Below are positions 60,312 through 64,000 of a stretch of DNA of 64,000 nt, piece after piece (position 1 is the stretch's first letter; each line of letters opens with the position of its first letter). The translations under genes were made by a program, and so were the position numbers. The stretch comes from Mucilaginibacter aquariorum (lineage in GTDB: Bacteria; Bacteroidota; Bacteroidia; Sphingobacteriales; Sphingobacteriaceae), in assembly GCF_024498135.1 (NCBI RefSeq), contig NZ_JANHOH010000005.1, forward strand, positions 1 to 64,000, given 5' to 3'. The notes under the pieces were generated by a model. That model had not been told where the DNA came from and did not search any database. It saw only the letters and a program-made list of their open reading frames with translations.

Positions 60312-62039
60312 TTAATGTGCCGGTGGCTCGTTGTTTTTAGCAGGATGCGCTAATTTAAAGCCATCCTTAATAGTGCTGCCACGCAGGGTTAACGAGCTAT
60401 CGGGATGCACCGAGCAAGGGATGGTGCAGTCGCCTATGTCCCAGTTATCAGATGTGGCGCTGTTTACCACCACGTTTATTTTTAAGCCCGATCTGGTTAC
60501 AAACACGTTGCTTTTTATAGGCCGCACATCCCCCAGCGGGGTAATATCTGTATTAAAATTACGAATGATGATAAGTAAACAGCAAACCGAAATAAAGGCC
60601 GGGAAAAACCTGGTGTACTTAACATTGGTATTGCTAATAAGATAAGCCAGCGGCGCCAACCCAAGCGCCCAAAAGGTAAACACCGCGAAGCGGATATCGG
60701 GCGCGGTTACCAGCCAAAAAACAATGGCGATAAACAGCGGTGTCAGTACATAATATAGTTTGGCGGCGTTTATCCGTTTAATGCGCAGTATTATACCAAC
60801 CCCTATCGCCAACAGCAGCGGCACCATAAAGCCAAAGGTAGTGGCCATCCTTTTTATCCAGCCGGGTATCCACGTGTAGGTGTAGGCGGCATCAATACCT
60901 GGCTGCCCGTGCAGGTGGGTACGGGCAAAACCTTTTACATAGGCCATAAAAAGCTCCAACTCTCTGGCGGGCATTTTCCAGTCGACCGGTAGCGGGAACA
61001 TGGTTACGGGGAAAGCGATATATCCGCTGGAGATACCGCCCCTTATCACCCATGGCACCAATAAAAACAGGCCAAATGCAAGCGCTGTTAATATGCTGCC
61101 CGCTTTGTAAAGCTTGTTTGCAACCAGCAGCCATATCAGCACCACGGCGGCGCCCAGGGCAACGCCAATAAAGCTAAACTTCATTACAATGCCCAGCAGG
61201 CAGTAAAAGGCCAGCAAAAATATATCCCCGAAGGTTATCTTTTTGCTTTCGATACAGGCAATAATATCCGAGATGAGTTTAAAGGTGAGTAGGTTAATGA
61301 ATACATCGGGCGTAGGGCTGCTTAGGTTTTGCACGCCGATGTTGATACACAACGGCAAAAACAACAGTTGGAACAGCGCATAAAAGCTCAGCTTTTGTTT
61401 ACCCTGCAGGCAGGCGGCGTTTCGGTACACAATTTCGGTGCATATAACCAAAGCCAGTAAGCCATTGGCAGCACAGGCACCGCGGTAATGTCCCCATAGG
61501 GCATCTAAAAACGCTGGGTATAAAAAGTACGACTGGTTAAGCCCCAAATAGGTAAATACATTGCCCATGCCCGGTGTTACAGGGTAACTGCCCAGCCACT
61601 TAATGGTGTAGAAATGGTAAACCAGCGTATCAAAAATATAGCTGTTATCCAAATTGCTTAAAATTAGGAACAGGAAGATGACCACCCACAACACGCCCGC
61701 AAGCAACCCCGGTTTGCCAAAGCCCGACCGCCAATGCCTTAAGCCCCAAACCCCATAAGCAGCCACCGGCAACAGGCATAACCACGCCAGGCTGTTAACG
61801 GGTAAAAACAAGTTCCATACTTGTAAAAACAGGATGGTGATGCCAAGTCCGTACCAAAACCCGGTGAACAGGCTGCCGGCCAGCACGCCCTTTTGTTTGC
61901 CAAAAGGCATACAGGCCAAACCAACGCCGGTAATAAATACGAAGGCCAACAGCCAAAAAAATGGTAAGATAAGTGCCTGGGTAACCAATTGGGTATTTTT
62001 AGCTAAGATGGAGTATTTTTTTAATACGCACCATGTCAT
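60312..62039 (-). CDS. Large polytopic membrane protein, LIC_10190-like (GT-C style)
   Basis: A 575-residue protein with more than ten helices. The loop after the third to fourth helix contains NLDNSYIFDTLVYHFYTIKWL, with acidic and aromatic residues placed as in GT-C glycosyltransferases; SSPTPDVFINLLTFKLISD and WVIRGGISSGYIAFPV are further conserved-looking loops. It matches what I know of the LIC_10190 membrane family and of Bacteroidota membrane-bound glycan proteins. The C-terminal tail is periplasmic (SVHPDSSLTLRGSTIKDGF). The start ATG at 62039 lies in a repeat edge, so a slightly shorter N-terminus is possible. The gene starts 27 bases upstream of icmF-like in transcription order. Confidence 0.75.
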   Translation of the reverse strand: MTWCVLKKYSILAKNTQLVTQALILPFFWLLAFVFITGVGLACMPFGKQKGVLAGSLFTGFWYGLGITILFLQVWNLFLPVNSLAWLCLLPVAAYGVWGLRHWRSGFGKPGLLAGVLWVVIFLFLILSNLDNSYIFDTLVYHFYTIKWLGSYPVTPGMGNVFTYLGLNQSYFLYPAFLDALWGHYRGACAANGLLALVICTEIVYRNAACLQGKQKLSFYALFQLLFLPLCINIGVQNLSSPTPDVFINLLTFKLISDIIACIESKKITFGDIFLLAFYCLLGIVMKFSFIGVALGAAVVLIWLLVANKLYKAGSILTALAFGLFLLVPWVIRGGISSGYIAFPVTMFPLPVDWKMPARELELFMAYVKGFARTHLHGQPGIDAAYTYTWIPGWIKRMATTFGFMVPLLLAIGVGIILRIKRINAAKLYYVLTPLFIAIVFWLVTAPDIRFAVFTFWALGLAPLAYLISNTNVKYTRFFPAFISVCCLLIIIRNFNTDITPLGDVRPIKSNVFVTRSGLKINVVVNSATSDNWDIGDCTIPCSVHPDSSLTLRGSTIKDGFKLAHPAKNNEPPAH

Positions 62040-62066
62040 TTCAAACGGGGTACGAGGAGAAATCTT
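62033..62066. repeat. Family 2 repeat, partial copy overlapping a gene start
   Basis: ATGTCATTTCAAACGGGGTA followed by CGAGGAGAAATC. It overlaps the first two codons of the membrane protein gene. A fuller copy is at 62170-62228 and another at 25951. Confidence 0.7.
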
Positions 62067-62525
62067 TTACACCATGCCTCCCACCAACCCGTCATGCCGA
62101 ATTTATTTCGGCACCTCTCATGCTAAGTGTGCGCTATTAATTCCGCCGCTCGTCGCCCGCCTCACCACCATGTCATTTCGAACGAGGTACGAGGAGAAAT
62201 CTTGTTCGAGCAGTAAGTAGGCAATGTATCGGCACCGCTATTAATTTCGCCGCTCGTCGCCGCGGAGGCTCCTTCTTTTGTCTTGATACAAAAGAAGCAA
62301 AAAATCAAGTCATAGCGATGCTTCCACCCGCCCTGCCGGTTCTTAACGCTTTTTCTGGATGTCTCGCTGCGCTCGCATCACTCGAAAAAGCTAAACCGTC
62401 ATTCCCGCCATACACCCGGCCCGCCGCTATGACAGGCCAACGCATTCAGAATACCCCCGCGCTCTTCGAAAAGGTTAGCGTTCCATTCCCTCCCACGGGA
62501 GGGGCGCGGCTGCCACTGCGCACAA

Positions 62526-62768
62526 AGGCAGGGAGGGGTTTCACCGCCCAACTTCACCGCCCAACTTCACCGCCACTCCAAGCCCCCACAAGCAGAACGT
62601 TAGCTACCTAAATGCGGCATTGGCGTGTTGCGGGTAGCACAAGCCCTTCCACAGCACAACCTTTAATAGCGACACGACGCAGCCGCGACTTTTCTTTGGT
62701 TACTTTCTTTTGGGAGAAAAGAAAGTGACAACCACAGGCCAAACAGCAAGTACTACCACTTCCTAACA
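62526..62768. repeat. Direct repeat, left copy
   Basis: Starts AGGCAGGGAGGGGTTTCACC and includes GCGGCATTGGCGTGTTGCGG, CGACACGACGCAGCCGCGAC and CCACAGGCCAAACAGCAAG. The right copy is at 62991-63228 with about 85 percent identity. The inner TTTCTTTTGGGAGAAAAGAAA part is palindromic. Confidence 0.82.
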
Positions 62769-62990
62769 GGGCACTGTAAAAGGTTTGTGCTTTTAATGAA
62801 CGTTAGTCTGCTCATAGCCGCGGAGGCTCTTACTTTTTCCTTGATGAAAAAGTAACAAAAAATCAAGACAAAAAAATCCTTCCCCGCACAGGCCTTTACC
62901 CATCGGCCCCGGTTTTTTGTCGGCCCCCCGCTCTTCGATAAGTTTAGCGGGGTGCGGCTGTTATGGTGAGCTTGTCGAACCAGGAGCGCG

Positions 62991-63228
62991 AAGGCAGGGA
63001 GGGGTTTCACCACCCCACTTCACCACCACCCCAGTCCCCACAAACGGAACGTTAGTTACCTGATGCGGCATTGGCGTGTTGCGGTAGCACAGACCCTGCC
63101 ACAGCAGAACCTTTAATAGCGACACGACGCAGCCGCGACTTTTCTTTGGTTCGTTTCTTTTGAGAGAAAAGAAATGAACATCCACAGGCCAAACAGCAAG
63201 CACAACCACTCCCTAACAAGGCACTAAC
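62991..63228. repeat. Direct repeat, right copy
   Basis: Same order of blocks as the left copy (62526-62768), with small changes. Between the two copies lies a family 4 unit. The arrangement suggests duplication of a composite unit. Confidence 0.82.
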
Positions 63229-63348
63229 GTTCGCAAAGGCAGCGAGGGCCTCACCACCCAACAATGCAACAAAATCACTACAAAACCCCCATTAAACCTT
63301 GCCGGCTCAAACCCGTCATACCGATATCTAAAAACACACCATATCACC

Positions 63349-63726
63349 ATGAGAAAACTAATCTTGCTGACCGCCCTGTTTGCGCTGCCTTACTTCAGCT
63401 TTGCACAAACCGACAGCACCGCGCTAACCAATAACACCAGCTATGTGCCTGCCGAAAAATACTGTGTAGTAAACCCCTCACGCGGCCTTTTCGCAACCAA
63501 AATAAGCCTCGAAGTTGATTACGGACAAGACCCAACCGGCGACAACCGACTGCGCGATACCGACGGCAAAGAAATTAAATTTAACAGCCTTGCCGACGCC
63601 CTAAACTACATGGCCAACCAGGGATGGGTATTTGTAAACGCTTTCCAGGCAGATGGCAGCACCTTCAGTTACCTTTTGCGCCGCCCCACACCGAGGCCGG
63701 TTATAATAGCGGGCAGCAGCCGTTAA
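63349..63726 (+). CDS. Small secreted protein of unknown function
   Basis: A 125-residue protein with a signal peptide (LILLTALFALPYFSFAQTD). The mature part, about 100 residues, has KEIKFNSLADALNYMANQGW in the middle and a C-terminal strand FSYLLRRPTPRP. Such short secreted proteins are common in Bacteroidota and have no known role. No partner gene is adjacent; the repeat array lies upstream. Confidence 0.78.
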   Translation: MRKLILLTALFALPYFSFAQTDSTALTNNTSYVPAEKYCVVNPSRGLFATKISLEVDYGQDPTGDNRLRDTDGKEIKFNSLADALNYMANQGWVFVNAFQADGSTFSYLLRRPTPRPVIIAGSSR

Positions 63727-63986
63727 GCCTCTAATGGTTCGCCCGTATCACAGACGTGCATCCCAATAAACTAATGAACCACTGAACTAATGAACCATAG
63801 AAAAGCAAAGGCAGTGGTGCTTGGGTTGAGGTAGCCCCGCTATCCGCTATACGAGGTATACGCTGCTATCGGGTTTAGGGGTGTGGGTTAACTGGTAGTT
63901 AATTGAAAAACAGGTATTTATACGGTTGTGTTAATTATAATATAACAATATATTTATAGCCTTGCCACCTAAGCTAATTATCTAAA
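63727..63986. other. AT-rich intergenic DNA at the window end
   Basis: Contains a word repeat at about 63768-63800 (AACTAATGAACCACTGAACT and AATGAACCATAG) and an AT-rich promoter-like stretch before an ATG at 63987. I see no gene. Confidence 0.5.
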
Positions 63987-64000
63987 ATGAGATTACTGCA
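63987..64000 (+). CDS. Possible start of a gene cut by the window edge
   Basis: An ATG followed by AGATTACTGCA (Met-Arg-Leu-Leu) lies after a long AT-rich upstream region with TAGCCTTG at a promoter-like distance. Only four codons are visible, so the product cannot be named. Confidence 0.3.

Larger units (their letters stand above)
62067..63348. other. Gene-free repeat array of 1.3 kb
   Basis: This region has no credible gene. It contains a family 3 half-unit at 62092-62125 (CGTCATGCCGAATTTATTTC), a family 2 unit at 62170-62228, family 4 units at 62249-62322 and 62799-62945, and a long direct repeat (separate entries). The open frames in it have proline/arginine-rich compositions from repeats and show no start-site support. 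Confidence 0.75.

Noticed and set aside
62318-63264. Open frames of 70-97 residues in the repeat array
   Set aside because: They consist of translated repeats, have odd Pro/Arg composition and occur as near-copies in both repeat units.
1-64000. CRISPR arrays, tRNA or rRNA genes, complete insertion sequences, replication origin
   Set aside because: No regular spacer-repeat series, cloverleaf sequence, rRNA sequence, transposase or DnaA-box cluster was recognised by eye.

Overview
The window looks like chromosome of a Sphingobacteriales member of the Bacteroidota, most like Mucilaginibacter or Pedobacter. This is inferred from gene content and regulatory style; no rRNA or tRNA is present to confirm it. 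Evidence includes TAnnTTTG-type promoters, many starts without a Shine-Dalgarno sequence, Bacteroidota-specific families (DUF3108, DUF3109, DUF2480, DUF4834, DUF4846, the IPExxxVDY family), LytS/LytT-type two-component proteins, lipid A and GDP-fucose genes, and abundant palindromic intergenic repeats.

Layout. 1-11.6 kb (mostly minus strand): partial gmd, DUF3109, DUF3108 and DUF2480 proteins, a PpiD-like foldase, then an envelope and cofactor operon purQ-coaX-OMP-lptC, a DUF6427-like membrane protein, a glycosyltransferase, an LpxH-like hydrolase and an unlisted 36-aa membrane peptide. 11.9-20.9 kb: DinB, an orphan gene, a YjjG-type nucleotidase, upp, a GNAT-MarR operon, uvrB, two small membrane proteins and YfhO. 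21-24.5 kb: a small polysaccharide cluster of two glycosyltransferases, an acetyltransferase and a methyltransferase. 24.5-32.1 kb: an unusual phosphoserine phosphatase/SerA-fragment/ACT fusion, then Crp/Fnr, SDR, APC permease, Ku, DUF892, a lipoprotein and a PA2169-type protein with a sigma-54-like promoter. 32.2-40.2 kb: desaturase, aminotransferase, RsmI-like methyltransferase, FAD monooxygenase, a frameshifted intradiol dioxygenase and a LytT/LytS pair. 40.2-48.8 kb: housekeeping genes miaE, nadD, gmk, yicC, rnc, fabF, acpP and pyk. 49-56 kb: thioredoxin-like protein, small orphans, an ABC exporter, DUF4846 and an M23 peptidase. 56.3-62 kb: a very large fused acyl-CoA mutase (IcmF type) and a polytopic membrane protein. 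62-63.3 kb: a gene-free repeat array. 63.3-64 kb: a small secreted protein and possibly the first codons of another gene.

The main discovery is repeat-driven remodelling of proteins. The IcmF gene carries a complete DUF559 (Vsr-like, PD-(D/E)xK) endonuclease domain inserted in frame in the mutase domain. It is flanked by translated palindromic repeats of the same kinds seen between genes at 33.0 and 41.6 kb. The same gene has two further in-frame repeat insertions in its linkers. Related repeats also supply a C-terminal tail to Gmk and an N-terminal extension to the YjjG-type protein. This suggests a selfish or domesticated palindromic element system that can settle inside reading frames, in one case with an endonuclease as cargo.

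Other notable points: a phosphatase with a serine-binding-type ACT domain joined to a SerA remnant that lacks the NAD-binding domain; an A7 frameshift that truncates a dioxygenase; several promoters so close to the start codon that leaderless transcripts are likely; and locus-specific word-repeat hairpins after many genes.
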